Below are positions 15,474-23,918 of a stretch of DNA of 30,873 bases, one piece after another. The stretch is from UBA1227 sp964539045 (GTDB taxonomy: Bacteria > Bacillota > Clostridia > Oscillospirales > Acutalibacteraceae). The stretch's first letter is position 1; each line of letters starts with the position of its first letter. The DNA lies in assembly GCA_964539045.1 (NCBI GenBank), contig CAZIHW010000042.1:1-30873 (forward strand), written 5' to 3'. Under the pieces are notes generated by a model. That model ran no database searches and was not told the DNA's origin. It worked only from the letters and a program-made list of their open reading frames with translations. A program made the position numbers and the translations under genes.

Positions 15474-16315
15474 TGTTACTCAATGTATCACAGTTTTTAT
15501 TCATGTTTTTGCTATACGGATGCTGTGGTTGGGCAGTAGAAGTTATCTACTGTATGATAATGGATACAAAAAAGAACCGAAAGTTTACCATCACAAACAG
15601 AGGATTTTTAACAGGTCCTATATGCCCGATTTACTCATTCGGAGCCATGCTCATATTGGCTACCCTTTCACCGTTTAAGGACAATATAGTCGGTTTGTTC
15701 TTTATGGGAATTTTTGTATGTGACACCATAGAATATATCACCAGTTTAATTATGGAAAAAGTATTCGGTGCCAGATGGTGGGATTACAGTACTTATTTTC
15801 TCAATATAAACGGACGGATTTGTCTGAGACATTCCATAATGTGGGGTATCCTGTCCGTCGTAGTTATTGAAGTCATACATCCGTTTGTCAAGAATAATAT
15901 TTTAGGTATGTTCGGAGAACGTGAGACTATTTACATAACTGCCGGATTGCTGCTTATTTTCTTATGTGATATCTTAACAACTCTCATAAATACATATCAC
16001 ATACGCGATGTACAATTAAAAATCAAAAAAATGCGGAATGCATTCTTTGAGGATCTATCAAGCGATGCTCATGCCAGGCGAGAGCTCGTTTCAAGCTATG
16101 CGTCAGAACTTCGGGATTATATCGGAATCACAAATCGTAAAAACAAAAAAGGCGTTCGCAGAATCCTGAAACAGTACCCGGGGCTTGTTGATCTGATGAA
16201 AAATGAGATTTACGAGATACAAAGTATACCCCATGAATTCATTGATGAACTAAAACAGGTACAAGCAGACCTTGAGGACATGTTCGGCGAACAATACAAA
16301 GATGAGATGCATTAG
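15470..16315 (+). CDS. PF06541 (CmpB-type) membrane protein, putative ABC transporter permease
   Basis: This 281-residue membrane protein has about five hydrophobic segments in its first 180 residues, then a cytosolic, charged, helical tail. The stretches LYGCCGWAVEVIYC, NRGFLTGPICPIYSFGA and ARWWDYSTYFLNINGRICLRH are the conserved signature of PF06541, annotated as a putative ABC transporter permease (CmpB). No ATPase gene is nearby, so a transport role is uncertain. I place the start at the ATG at 15470, which overlaps the HD gene stop (ATGA). AAAGGA lies eight bases before it; the in-frame ATG at 15473 is equally plausible. The frame runs further upstream inside the HD gene without a binding site. 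Confidence 0.8.
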   Translation: MMLLNVSQFLFMFLLYGCCGWAVEVIYCMIMDTKKNRKFTITNRGFLTGPICPIYSFGAMLILATLSPFKDNIVGLFFMGIFVCDTIEYITSLIMEKVFGARWWDYSTYFLNINGRICLRHSIMWGILSVVVIEVIHPFVKNNILGMFGERETIYITAGLLLIFLCDILTTLINTYHIRDVQLKIKKMRNAFFEDLSSDAHARRELVSSYASELRDYIGITNRKNKKGVRRILKQYPGLVDLMKNEIYEIQSIPHEFIDELKQVQADLEDMFGEQYKDEMH

Positions 16316-16347
16316 TCTGACGGCGAGAATTTTTGACGCCGTTAGAC
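16315..16347 (+). other. First of two consecutive 3' hairpins
   Basis: An 11-bp stem with one G-U pair (16315-16325 with 16337-16347) begins at the last base of the stop codon of the membrane-protein gene. It is not followed by a T-run, so it is more likely a stabilising or pausing hairpin than a full terminator. Confidence 0.6.
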
Positions 16348-16351
16348 CAAA

Positions 16352-16384
16352 AAAAGGCTATGACTTATTCAGTCATAGCCTTTT
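16352..16384. terminator. Strong bidirectional terminator between convergent genes
   Basis: A perfect 14-bp stem (16352-16365 with 16371-16384) with a 5-base loop lies only four bases after the previous hairpin. Flanking A and T runs allow it to serve both the plus-strand pair and the minus-strand polyprenyl synthetase gene. Confidence 0.85.
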
Positions 16385-16415
16385 AGTTTATCCTTTTCGC
16401 TTTATTTCTTTTCCT

Positions 16416-17558
16416 TTATTTCTTTCGTTGCTCCAGATAAAGGATAAAGCCCAATATCAAAGACTTAGCCTCATCTGACAGAAAATCCGATTTTTCAAGA
16501 TTGGATTTTGCCCTGTTGTAATGGAAATTCATTTTATCCTCTGCAAACTTATGAGCGCCCGTCTCATCAAATATATCCTGAACTCTCTTTACATCATCAA
16601 ATGTGATATTAGATTTTCCGTAGTATTTTTGAAGTTCATCAAGAGCCTGCGGATTGTTTTTCTTGACAAAAACATACAAAAAGGTCTGTTTGAACTCTTC
16701 TACATCGCCGCCGATATCCTTACCCAGGTCTTCCCAGTTAGCATATATGCCGAGGATATCGTCCTGAATCTGGAAGGCAAGTCCGGTATCAAGCATTATA
16801 TTTGAAACTACATCAACCTGACTTTGGGGCGCCCCGTTTAAAATCATGCCGAGGATTATCGGTCCCATAGTCGTATAATATGCGGTTTTAAGTAATGCCA
16901 GCTGCTCTATCAGCTCATACGGATCGATTTCCTTCGGATTCAGGAAAGGCACCTGTTCCTTATATCGTTCCTGAAAAGGCACAATGACGTCCATTATACC
17001 GCCCTCGACGGTCTTGATAACCATGTCATTGTACTCATGCAAAAGTCTGACAAGGTTGGGATTGTCCCCGTATTCTTTAATCAGCTTTTCATATGCCATG
17101 TAAAGTCCCAGGTATCCGAGCGCAACGGAAACACCGTTTGTCAGATCCTTCATTATATCGGGGCTGTCCTCCAACACCTTGGCATTGGATATATTGAAGT
17201 CATTGAATATACGCACATGCACGGTTTCTTTTCCGCGTCTTGTATTGCCATGATCAAGCAAATCATCATGTATCAGTATTGACGACTGGAAAATCTCAAG
17301 GGACAGAGCCAACTCATCGGCATATGCCACATCCGTACCTCCGCTTATGTAATAGCCCATATTGGCCAATACACCGCGCAGCATTTTTCCCCCGGAATTT
17401 ATATGTGTAAAATACGACATGGTCCTTGCGAAGCCCGAAGGTGCATTGTTAAAACACTCATTGTTAAAAGACCCTATCTTAGTTTGCAGTCTGGGGTAAT
17501 TATCATTCAGGAAAGCTTTGAAATCTGCCAGTGAATCTGTTTTTGTTACATCTGACAT
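16416..17558 (-). CDS. Polyprenyl diphosphate synthase family protein
   Basis: This prenyltransferase extends allylic diphosphates with isopentenyl diphosphate. At 380 residues it is longer than a typical farnesyl or geranylgeranyl synthase (about 300). GGKMLRG (56-62) corresponds to the GGKRLRP motif. The first aspartate-rich motif is intact (DDLLDHGNTRRG from residue 98). The second reads QDDILGIYA (265-273), so its last aspartate is glycine; GKDIGGD follows. An insert-like stretch lies at residues 118-140 after the first motif. The product chain length cannot be read from this. The start ATG follows AAGGTGGG and is two bases after the stop of the small upstream gene, so the two form an operon. 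Precursors would come from the dxr/ispG pathway. Confidence 0.88.
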   Translation of the reverse strand: MSDVTKTDSLADFKAFLNDNYPRLQTKIGSFNNECFNNAPSGFARTMSYFTHINSGGKMLRGVLANMGYYISGGTDVAYADELALSLEIFQSSILIHDDLLDHGNTRRGKETVHVRIFNDFNISNAKVLEDSPDIMKDLTNGVSVALGYLGLYMAYEKLIKEYGDNPNLVRLLHEYNDMVIKTVEGGIMDVIVPFQERYKEQVPFLNPKEIDPYELIEQLALLKTAYYTTMGPIILGMILNGAPQSQVDVVSNIMLDTGLAFQIQDDILGIYANWEDLGKDIGGDVEEFKQTFLYVFVKKNNPQALDELQKYYGKSNITFDDVKRVQDIFDETGAHKFAEDKMNFHYNRAKSNLEKSDFLSDEAKSLILGFILYLEQRKK

Positions 17559-17560
17559 AC

Positions 17561-17872
17561 TCAGCCCACCTTAACGCCCTTAAAGGTAACTTTACCCACC
17601 ATAGGAAGTTCTAGCTCACCCCTGCAATTTAATCCTTCAAAGGTTAAGCGTGCATCGATTTCCCCTGCACTCAACATAGGTATCATATGCTTAACTATTA
17701 AAGTATTACCCTCTTCCGTCACTGAAATGAGGTTGATTGCCGGTGTCATACCAAACCCATTTGAGTCTATAGTAAAAGAATACCCACCGTTTTTATCCTC
17801 AATGGTAAGAACCGGCTGCATTTTCAGGAATGGTAACTGAACGTCAAGATTCCATTTTCCAAGACCTATCAT
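17561..17872 (-). CDS. Small beta-rich protein of unknown function, co-transcribed with polyprenyl synthetase
   Basis: I do not recognise this 103-residue protein. It has no signal peptide or transmembrane segment. Short alternating hydrophobic strands run through it: MIGLGKWNLDVQLPFLKMQP, the YSFTID strand, TLIVKHMIPML, and the end VGKVTFKGVKVG. These suggest a small all-beta fold. The start is the ATG at 17870-17872, with GAGGAGG eight bases before it; the frame upstream is AT-rich and would cover the promoter. It is the first gene after the strong promoter and repeat array, and it ends two bases before the polyprenyl synthetase gene. A role linked to isoprenoid handling is possible only by position. 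Confidence 0.75.
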   Translation of the reverse strand: MIGLGKWNLDVQLPFLKMQPVLTIEDKNGGYSFTIDSNGFGMTPAINLISVTEEGNTLIVKHMIPMLSAGEIDARLTFEGLNCRGELELPMVGKVTFKGVKVG

Positions 17873-17930
17873 AAAACAGTCCTCCTCATAGATTTGGTAT
17901 ACAAAATAAACTTCTATACACAATATGCAA

Positions 17931-17959
17931 ATTATATACAATTATTGCTCTTCTGGCAA
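17931..17959 (-). promoter_or_regulatory. Strong promoter embedded in the 15-bp repeat array
   Basis: On the minus strand: -35 TTGCCA (17954-17959), 17-base spacer, perfect -10 TATAAT (17931-17936). The -35 box lies inside the promoter-proximal repeat unit, and equivalent boxes recur every 15 bases further upstream. Confidence 0.7.
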
Positions 17960-18041
17960 GTGCATTTATGACAAGTGCATTTCCGGCAAATATATTTACA
18001 TCAAGTATATTTCTGACAAGTACATTTCCGGCAAATATATT
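17952..18041. repeat. 15-bp tandem repeat, six units, carrying -35-like boxes
   Basis: Six contiguous 15-bp units (17952, 17967, 17982, 17997, 18012, 18027 as starts) fit TCTGRCAAGTRYATT on the plus strand. Units 3 and 6 are identical, so a 45-bp second-order period is visible. Each unit read on the minus strand contains TTGCC, TTGTC or TTGAT at the same place. A decayed seventh unit may follow at 18042-18056. The array lies between the polC stop and the promoter of the next operon. Confidence 0.85.
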
Positions 18042-18098
18042 TACAGCACTGTCTGATATTTGAAGCAGTTAGTCTGATACTAGCAGAAGTTATTTTAC

Positions 18099-21000
18099 TT
18101 AAAAGAAACTCATTTGGCTGCTTTCCGGTATACCTTCAAGTGCCCCGAGTTCCTTAAGCGATGTAACAACAGCACTCGAAATACCGGAACGTCTCTGCAA
18201 ATCATCTATAGACAGATATTCACCTTCTCCGTCGTCCTTTGCGGCCTCAAGGGCATTTGAGGCAGAGTCCCCTAATCCCTTTATCGAAGAAAATGCAAGT
18301 CTTATCTTTCCGTCCTCTATTGTGTACACAGTTCCCCTGGACTTATATAAATCAACCGGTAAGAACTCTATACCTCTGGCCATCATCTCAAGTACAACCT
18401 GCAGGCCGGTATACTCATTTTGCTCTTTTGCGGTAGCATCATTACCTTTAGCAGAGATGGCATCCATCTTTGCTTTTACATAATCTCTACCCGACATGAT
18501 TGAAACCGCGTCAAGATCCTCTCCTCTTACCGTAAGGAAGGTTGAATAATACTCAACAGGCCTATACAGCTTGTACCATGCCAATCTGAGCGCCGCACTT
18601 ACATAAGCCGCCGCATGAGCCTTCGGGAACATGTATTTTATCTTGTAACAAGAGTCTATATACCAATCCGGTACATTGTTCTCTTTCATGGCCTTTATGT
18701 GTTCCTCGGTAAGTTTTTGTGTCGCCTTACCCTTTCGAACTATCTCCATTATCTTAAATGCCATATCCGGCTCGAGACCATAGTGCATAAGGCCAACCAT
18801 GATATTATCCCTTGTACCTATAACTTCGGAAATAGTACAAGTTCCGTTTTTAATAAGTTCCTGAGCATTGCCGAGCCAAACATCTGTACCATGTGAAAGT
18901 CCCGAAATCTGAAGCAGATCCGAGAAATTCTTAGGCTTGCATTCTAAAAGCATCCCGCGGACAAAACCTGTTCCCATCTCCGGAATCGAGAGAGTACCGG
19001 TCGCACAGTCTATGTCCTCCGGTTCTACACCAAGGGGTTTGGGACTTGTGAAAAGCTCATATATCTTCGGGTCGCAGATATCAACATCCATAACAGGAAT
19101 TCCGGTGGAATCCTCAAGATACTTGTACATCGTAGGTACATCGTGACCGAGGTTGTCAAGTTTTAATATTGTATCATGCAGGAAGTGGAAGTCGAAATGG
19201 GTTGTCTTCATTCCCTTTTCTGCGTCATCTGCAGGATATTGAACTGCCGTAAAGTCATACACGTCATATGCATTTGGCACGACAACCATGCCTCCGGGAT
19301 GCTGACCCGTTGTTCGCTTTACTCCTGTGCATCCGTCAGATAGCCTTTGAATTTCCGCGTTATTGCATATCTCACCTTTTTCATCGAGGTACTTTCGTAC
19401 ATAACCGTAAGCTGTCTTATCGGCTACGGTTGCGACAGTTCCGGCTTTGAACACGTGATCCTCACCAAAGAGCTCTATTGTATATCTATGCGCCGATGAT
19501 TGGTACTCACCGGAGAAGTTGAGATCTATATCGGGTGACTTGTCGCCCTTGAATCCAAGGAATGTCTCAAATGGTATATCGTGTCCGTCGCGCCACATCT
19601 TTGTCCCACACTCCGGACAATTCTTCGGCGGAAGATCATAACCGGAACCCACTTCACCATGCAGGAAGAATTCCGTATGCTTACACTCGGGATTTGTACA
19701 ACGGTAGTGAGGCGCAAGCGGGTTAACCTCGGATATACCCGAGGCATGTGCCACAAATGAAGAACCTACCGAGCCCCTTGAACCCACGTGATATCCATGA
19801 TCCTCCGAGTCCTTAACCAGTTTCTGGGCTATCATATACAGAACTGCGAATCCGTGCTTTATTATAGAATCAAGTTCCTTTGACAGCCTGCCGGCGACAT
19901 ATTCGGGGACAGGATCTCCATACAATTCCTTTGCTCTGTTCCAGCAAAGGTCCTGTAATTCCTGTTCAGCGCCTTCAATTGAAGGGGGGAAGTTTCCCGC
20001 GGGCACAGGTCTTATTACCTCTATCATATCTGCTATCTTATTTGGATTTTCTACAACAACCTCGCGGGCCATTTCCGGGCCCAGGTAAGAAAAGTCCTCC
20101 AGCATCTCATCTGTTGTCTTAAAGTAGAGCGGAGGCTGATTATCAGCATCCCTGAAGCCCTGACCCTCCATAAGAATAGCCCTGTACTTGGCATCCTGGG
20201 GCTCCAGGAAATGGACGTCGCCGGTTGCGACGCAAAGCTTCCCCGCCTCCTGTGCCAATTTTAAGATTTTTATGTTTATCTCTTCGAGATCCTTTTTAGA
20301 ACCGAACTTCGGAGGAAGCTGAATCTCCTCCTTTGTAACTTTGTCTTTTACGAAACTCGGTCTGAGTTTAAAAGCATTGTTCTCAATTGGCTGAATCTCC
20401 ATGTAATCATAAAAATCAACCAATTCTTTTATTCTGTCTTCGCCCTCATTGCCCTCAATGGCCCTGTAAAGCTCTCCGGCTTCACAGGCACTTCCCACGA
20501 GCAGACCTTCCCTGTACTTTACAAGTTCAGATTTAAGTGTTACGGGCTTTTTATAGAAATGCTCCGTATGTGCCGAGGATACAAGCTTGTAGAGGTTTTT
20601 GAGACCTACATTGTTCTTTACGAGTATTATCTGGTGATACGTCCTGGTCTTTTTATCCTTAAGACTTTGATGTATATCCTCCCATGTTTTAGGAGAATCA
20701 GGTCTCAAATCGTCATATATGTAAGACTCAACACCGTAGATAACCTTTATATCGCTTCCCTGAGCCGCCTCAAAAGCAGCGGGATATCCCTGTAAAACGC
20801 CGTGATCGGTTATAGCAACAGCCTTGTGACCCCACTTTGCGGCACGTTTTACCAGTGTACCTGCATCAGACATCCCATCCATCATTGACATCTTACTATG
20901 CATATGGAGTTCCACGCGCTTTTCCGGTGCATTGTCGGCTCTCTCTATTTTCCTTATCTTTGCTATAGCTTTTGCATCTATAACATATTCCTTACGGTAG

Positions 21001-21767
21001 TTATCGTAGATTACATCTCCGCGTACAACAAGGGTCATACCGCCTTTTTTTCCCTTTTCAAGCTCTGCGCAAAGATTCTTAACCTCATCTGATCTGGAAA
21101 ATAGCTTAACAGTATACGAATTTGTATAGTCAGTTACGGCAAAGCTGATTATTTTGCTTCTTTTGTCCCTGGTATCCCTTATCTCCAGGCAAAACATATC
21201 GCCCCAGATGACAACCTGCCCATCGTCGAACTTTACAGAGCTTATAGGTTTAGGATCTTTACCTATCTTTTTTCCGTAAATCATCTTGGCCGTCTCAAGG
21301 TAGAGCGGTATGCCGTCTTTTACAACGTGTGGCTTTTTCTCTTCAAGCTCTGCATTTTTCTGTTTCTTTTCTTCTATGGATTCCTTTTCTGCTTCCTTTT
21401 GCATTTCGGAAAGCTTTTTAAACAGATCATCCTCAGATAACTCAGTCGGTATTGCATTCACAAAATCGGATTTCTGTACCGGCGGTTCAGCTTGAAGTTC
21501 AACTTGAGGTTCGCTTTGAAGCTCTTTTAAAGCAAAATTAACATCCCTTAGCTCAAGACCGGCCTTAACGCGTTCCGAGAAATTATTTACAAGTTCTTCT
21601 TTATTCTCAAAATCAACAGCACAAACAACAGACAAGGTCAGCGTCCTTGTCTGCTTGTTTATTATCATCTCTTCGATAACCGCATTTTTAAATCCGTCAG
21701 GATATGTATCGTTAATGAAAACAGAAAACAAATCTGATATTCGCTTTTTACCATGTACGTCCGACAC
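18099..21767 (-). CDS. polC: PolC-type DNA polymerase III alpha subunit lacking the exonuclease domain
   Basis: This is the replicative polymerase of low-GC Gram-positive bacteria. The 1222 residues compare with about 1440 in Bacillus. Seen in order are an N-terminal domain, a charged linker (about 90-150), an OB fold, and PHP with HMH (288-290) and TDH (320-322). A polymerase core follows with zinc cysteines (CTNPEC, CPEC), catalytic PDIDLNFSGEYQ (Asp746, Asp748), GTVADKTAYGYV and TTGQHPGG. The protein ends QMSFF, a clamp-binding motif. In usual PolC a DnaQ-type exonuclease (DVETTG) interrupts PHP after the GVE motif. Here only about 27 residues separate GVESYIYDD from YHQIILVKNN, and no such motif occurs anywhere. 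The start is the GTG at 21767, after GAGAGG and the ispG stop. Confidence 0.95.
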   Translation of the reverse strand: MSDVHGKKRISDLFSVFINDTYPDGFKNAVIEEMIINKQTRTLTLSVVCAVDFENKEELVNNFSERVKAGLELRDVNFALKELQSEPQVELQAEPPVQKSDFVNAIPTELSEDDLFKKLSEMQKEAEKESIEEKKQKNAELEEKKPHVVKDGIPLYLETAKMIYGKKIGKDPKPISSVKFDDGQVVIWGDMFCLEIRDTRDKRSKIISFAVTDYTNSYTVKLFSRSDEVKNLCAELEKGKKGGMTLVVRGDVIYDNYRKEYVIDAKAIAKIRKIERADNAPEKRVELHMHSKMSMMDGMSDAGTLVKRAAKWGHKAVAITDHGVLQGYPAAFEAAQGSDIKVIYGVESYIYDDLRPDSPKTWEDIHQSLKDKKTRTYHQIILVKNNVGLKNLYKLVSSAHTEHFYKKPVTLKSELVKYREGLLVGSACEAGELYRAIEGNEGEDRIKELVDFYDYMEIQPIENNAFKLRPSFVKDKVTKEEIQLPPKFGSKKDLEEINIKILKLAQEAGKLCVATGDVHFLEPQDAKYRAILMEGQGFRDADNQPPLYFKTTDEMLEDFSYLGPEMAREVVVENPNKIADMIEVIRPVPAGNFPPSIEGAEQELQDLCWNRAKELYGDPVPEYVAGRLSKELDSIIKHGFAVLYMIAQKLVKDSEDHGYHVGSRGSVGSSFVAHASGISEVNPLAPHYRCTNPECKHTEFFLHGEVGSGYDLPPKNCPECGTKMWRDGHDIPFETFLGFKGDKSPDIDLNFSGEYQSSAHRYTIELFGEDHVFKAGTVATVADKTAYGYVRKYLDEKGEICNNAEIQRLSDGCTGVKRTTGQHPGGMVVVPNAYDVYDFTAVQYPADDAEKGMKTTHFDFHFLHDTILKLDNLGHDVPTMYKYLEDSTGIPVMDVDICDPKIYELFTSPKPLGVEPEDIDCATGTLSIPEMGTGFVRGMLLECKPKNFSDLLQISGLSHGTDVWLGNAQELIKNGTCTISEVIGTRDNIMVGLMHYGLEPDMAFKIMEIVRKGKATQKLTEEHIKAMKENNVPDWYIDSCYKIKYMFPKAHAAAYVSAALRLAWYKLYRPVEYYSTFLTVRGEDLDAVSIMSGRDYVKAKMDAISAKGNDATAKEQNEYTGLQVVLEMMARGIEFLPVDLYKSRGTVYTIEDGKIRLAFSSIKGLGDSASNALEAAKDDGEGEYLSIDDLQRRSGISSAVVTSLKELGALEGIPESSQMSFF

Positions 21768-21768
21768 T

Positions 21769-22830
21769 TTACAACCTCTCAATCTCGGCGAACAGCTCAT
21801 CAATAAGCCTATCTTCAGGAACTTTTCTGAGTATCTCGCCCTTTTTGAATATAAGACCGCATCCGTTTCCTCCGGCTATGCCTATATCTGCATTTTTAGC
21901 CTCTCCGGGTCCGTTTACCGGACATCCCATAACTGCTACCCTTATAGGTTTATGTACGTTCCTCAGCCTTTCCTCAACCTCATTGGCTATTGATATCAAA
22001 TCTATCTGGGTTCTTCCGCACGTCGGGCATGATATAAGCTGCGGCGCATCAGGAATAAGTTCCAAACCCTTTAACAAATCATAAGCCGCATAAATCTCCT
22101 TAACAGGGTCTGCCGTAAGGGAAACCCTTATTGTATCCCCTATACCATCTGCCAGAAGCGAACCGATTCCTACAGATGATTTTATAAGGCCCATCCTCTC
22201 CGTGCCCGCTTCCGTAACTCCGAGATGCAAAGGATAGTCACATTCTTCGGCGACAATTCTGTAAGCCTTTATGGTATTTCTGACATCGGAGGATTTTATG
22301 GAAATGACAGTATCATAAAAGTCACATTCCTCCAGTATCTTTGCATGATTTAATGCACTTTGAGCCATAGCCTCAGGGGTAGGACCGTTATACTTCTCCA
22401 AAAGTTCTTTTTCAACGGAACCCGAATTCACTCCGATCCTTATAGGAAGTCCTTTGGATTTGCAGGCATCAACTACCTTTTCCACGTTTTCCCTTTTTCC
22501 TATGTGACCGGGATTTATTCTTATCTTATCTATACCGGCATCTACTGAAGCCAACGCAATTTTATAGTCAAAGTGTATGTCGGCTACAAGCGGAGTTTTT
22601 ACTTCCTCTTTCAGTCTGGAAATAAGCTGTATGTCCCGCATATTCGACACAGCAAGACGTATTATCTGGCATCCCGCAGCCTCCAATGCCTTGGCCTGCT
22701 CAACATTTTTTTCCACATCGTCGGCCGGAGCATTGAGCATTGACTGAATCACTATCGGCGCACCTCCGCCGATTTCTATGCCTCCGACATTTACTTTTCT
22801 GCTCTTCCTTCTATATCTTAAAAACTCCAT
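21769..22830 (-). CDS. ispG: 4-hydroxy-3-methylbut-2-en-1-yl diphosphate synthase
   Basis: This iron-sulfur enzyme (also called GcpE) makes HMBPP in the next-to-last step of the MEP isoprenoid pathway. The 353-residue length fits the bacterial two-domain form. The N-terminal TIM barrel includes VNVGGIEIGGGAPIVIQSM, VADIHFD and RINPGHIG. The C-terminal domain holds the cluster ligands in SCPTCGRT and MGCPVNGPGE, followed by ADIGIAGG. I prefer the ATG at 22828-22830; AGGGGTG lies about ten bases upstream. A GTG four codons earlier sits on that site and is less likely. The gene lies 17 bases after rseP and ends one base before the polC start, within the pyrH-polC cluster. Confidence 0.95.
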   Translation of the reverse strand: MEFLRYRRKSRKVNVGGIEIGGGAPIVIQSMLNAPADDVEKNVEQAKALEAAGCQIIRLAVSNMRDIQLISRLKEEVKTPLVADIHFDYKIALASVDAGIDKIRINPGHIGKRENVEKVVDACKSKGLPIRIGVNSGSVEKELLEKYNGPTPEAMAQSALNHAKILEECDFYDTVISIKSSDVRNTIKAYRIVAEECDYPLHLGVTEAGTERMGLIKSSVGIGSLLADGIGDTIRVSLTADPVKEIYAAYDLLKGLELIPDAPQLISCPTCGRTQIDLISIANEVEERLRNVHKPIRVAVMGCPVNGPGEAKNADIGIAGGNGCGLIFKKGEILRKVPEDRLIDELFAEIERL

Positions 22831-22847
22831 CTTTGAGAACACCCCTT

Positions 22848-23903
22848 TTAAAAGAGCTTTATGACATCATTTACTGTAACAACAGCCATAAGGCCCAATA
22901 ATAAAATCAATCCGGCACTGTTTATTGCCGCCTCAACTCTTGACGGAAGCTTCTTTCCCGTGAGGCCTTCTATAATTATGAGGACAAATCTTCCGCCGTC
23001 CAAAGCCGGGAAAGGAATCAAATTAAACACGCCTATATTGATAGCAATAAACGCCATTATGGTCAGCAAAGCTGAAAAATCCATGGTATCAACGGCATTT
23101 GTCGTGGTCTCTGCAATTATATCTACTGTTCCGATAGGTCCGGATAAATCATTCAGACTGAAATTCATAGTAGCTATGTCGTACAGACTTACCCATACGA
23201 TTCTCGCAATCGAGAGCGAATCCAATAATGAATACTTCACTACATTGCCGAAACCGGGTTCAACACCGACTATAGAAAAGTCGTAAACAACCGCCGTCTG
23301 ACCCTCAACTTCTCTGGTATCAAACTTTACGCTCTTTACATTTACCTGTTTGCCGTCACGCTCTACGATAAAGTCTATAACGGCATCTTTATCCCGCATC
23401 ATGAAGAACGTCAGGTCGTACTCGGTGTAAACCTTGTCATCTCCTATAGCTACTATTTTGTCGCCCACTTCAAGTCCGCCCTTATGACTTGCAGCATTAT
23501 CGGCAAACTCTGCTATTTTAGGAGTACCTATGAGCGATGAATTTGAGAGTATAACCGCCATTATGATTATTCCGGTTATGATATTTACGGTCGCCCCCGC
23601 AATTATTATCAAGGCCCTTTTAAACGGGGACTTATTGTTGAACGAATTCTCATCGTCGCTGTCCTCTTCCTCGCCCTCCATGGCCACATAGCCGCCTACG
23701 GGCAAGGCTCTGACAGAATACTCCGTCTCCCCGCGCCTTTTCTTAAAAATAGCCGGGCCCATGCCTATGGAAAACTCATTTACCTTCACCTTAAAAAGTT
23801 TCGCAAAGGTGAAGTGACCCAACTCATGTGTAAATATTATCAGGCCAAAGAACAAAAACGCCACTAAAATGGGCCATGCAGTTGACCAAATATCAGAAAG
23901 CAT
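22848..23903 (-). CDS. rseP: Site-2 membrane zinc metalloprotease
   Basis: This intramembrane protease (RasP/RseP family) cuts transmembrane anchors of anti-sigma factors and remnant signal peptides. The 351-residue protein has the zinc motif HELGH (26-30) in its first membrane segment. A single PDZ domain sits in the middle (around residues 120-190, with GGLEVGDKIVAIGDDKV). The second catalytic signature, NLIPFPALDGGR, lies near residue 300 and brings the aspartate ligand. A last membrane segment closes the protein. The ATG follows AGGAGG, which overlaps the dxr stop. Which anti-sigma factor it cuts is not visible here. Confidence 0.94.
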   Translation of the reverse strand: MLSDIWSTAWPILVAFLFFGLIIFTHELGHFTFAKLFKVKVNEFSIGMGPAIFKKRRGETEYSVRALPVGGYVAMEGEEEDSDDENSFNNKSPFKRALIIIAGATVNIITGIIIMAVILSNSSLIGTPKIAEFADNAASHKGGLEVGDKIVAIGDDKVYTEYDLTFFMMRDKDAVIDFIVERDGKQVNVKSVKFDTREVEGQTAVVYDFSIVGVEPGFGNVVKYSLLDSLSIARIVWVSLYDIATMNFSLNDLSGPIGTVDIIAETTTNAVDTMDFSALLTIMAFIAINIGVFNLIPFPALDGGRFVLIIIEGLTGKKLPSRVEAAINSAGLILLLGLMAVVTVNDVIKLF

Positions 23904-23918
23904 CTACCGGTTTCCTCC

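Noticed and set aside
18042..18098. Terminator after polC
   Set aside because: TATCAGAC occurs twice as a direct repeat, but no stem followed by a T-run is seen on the minus strand, so no terminator is called.
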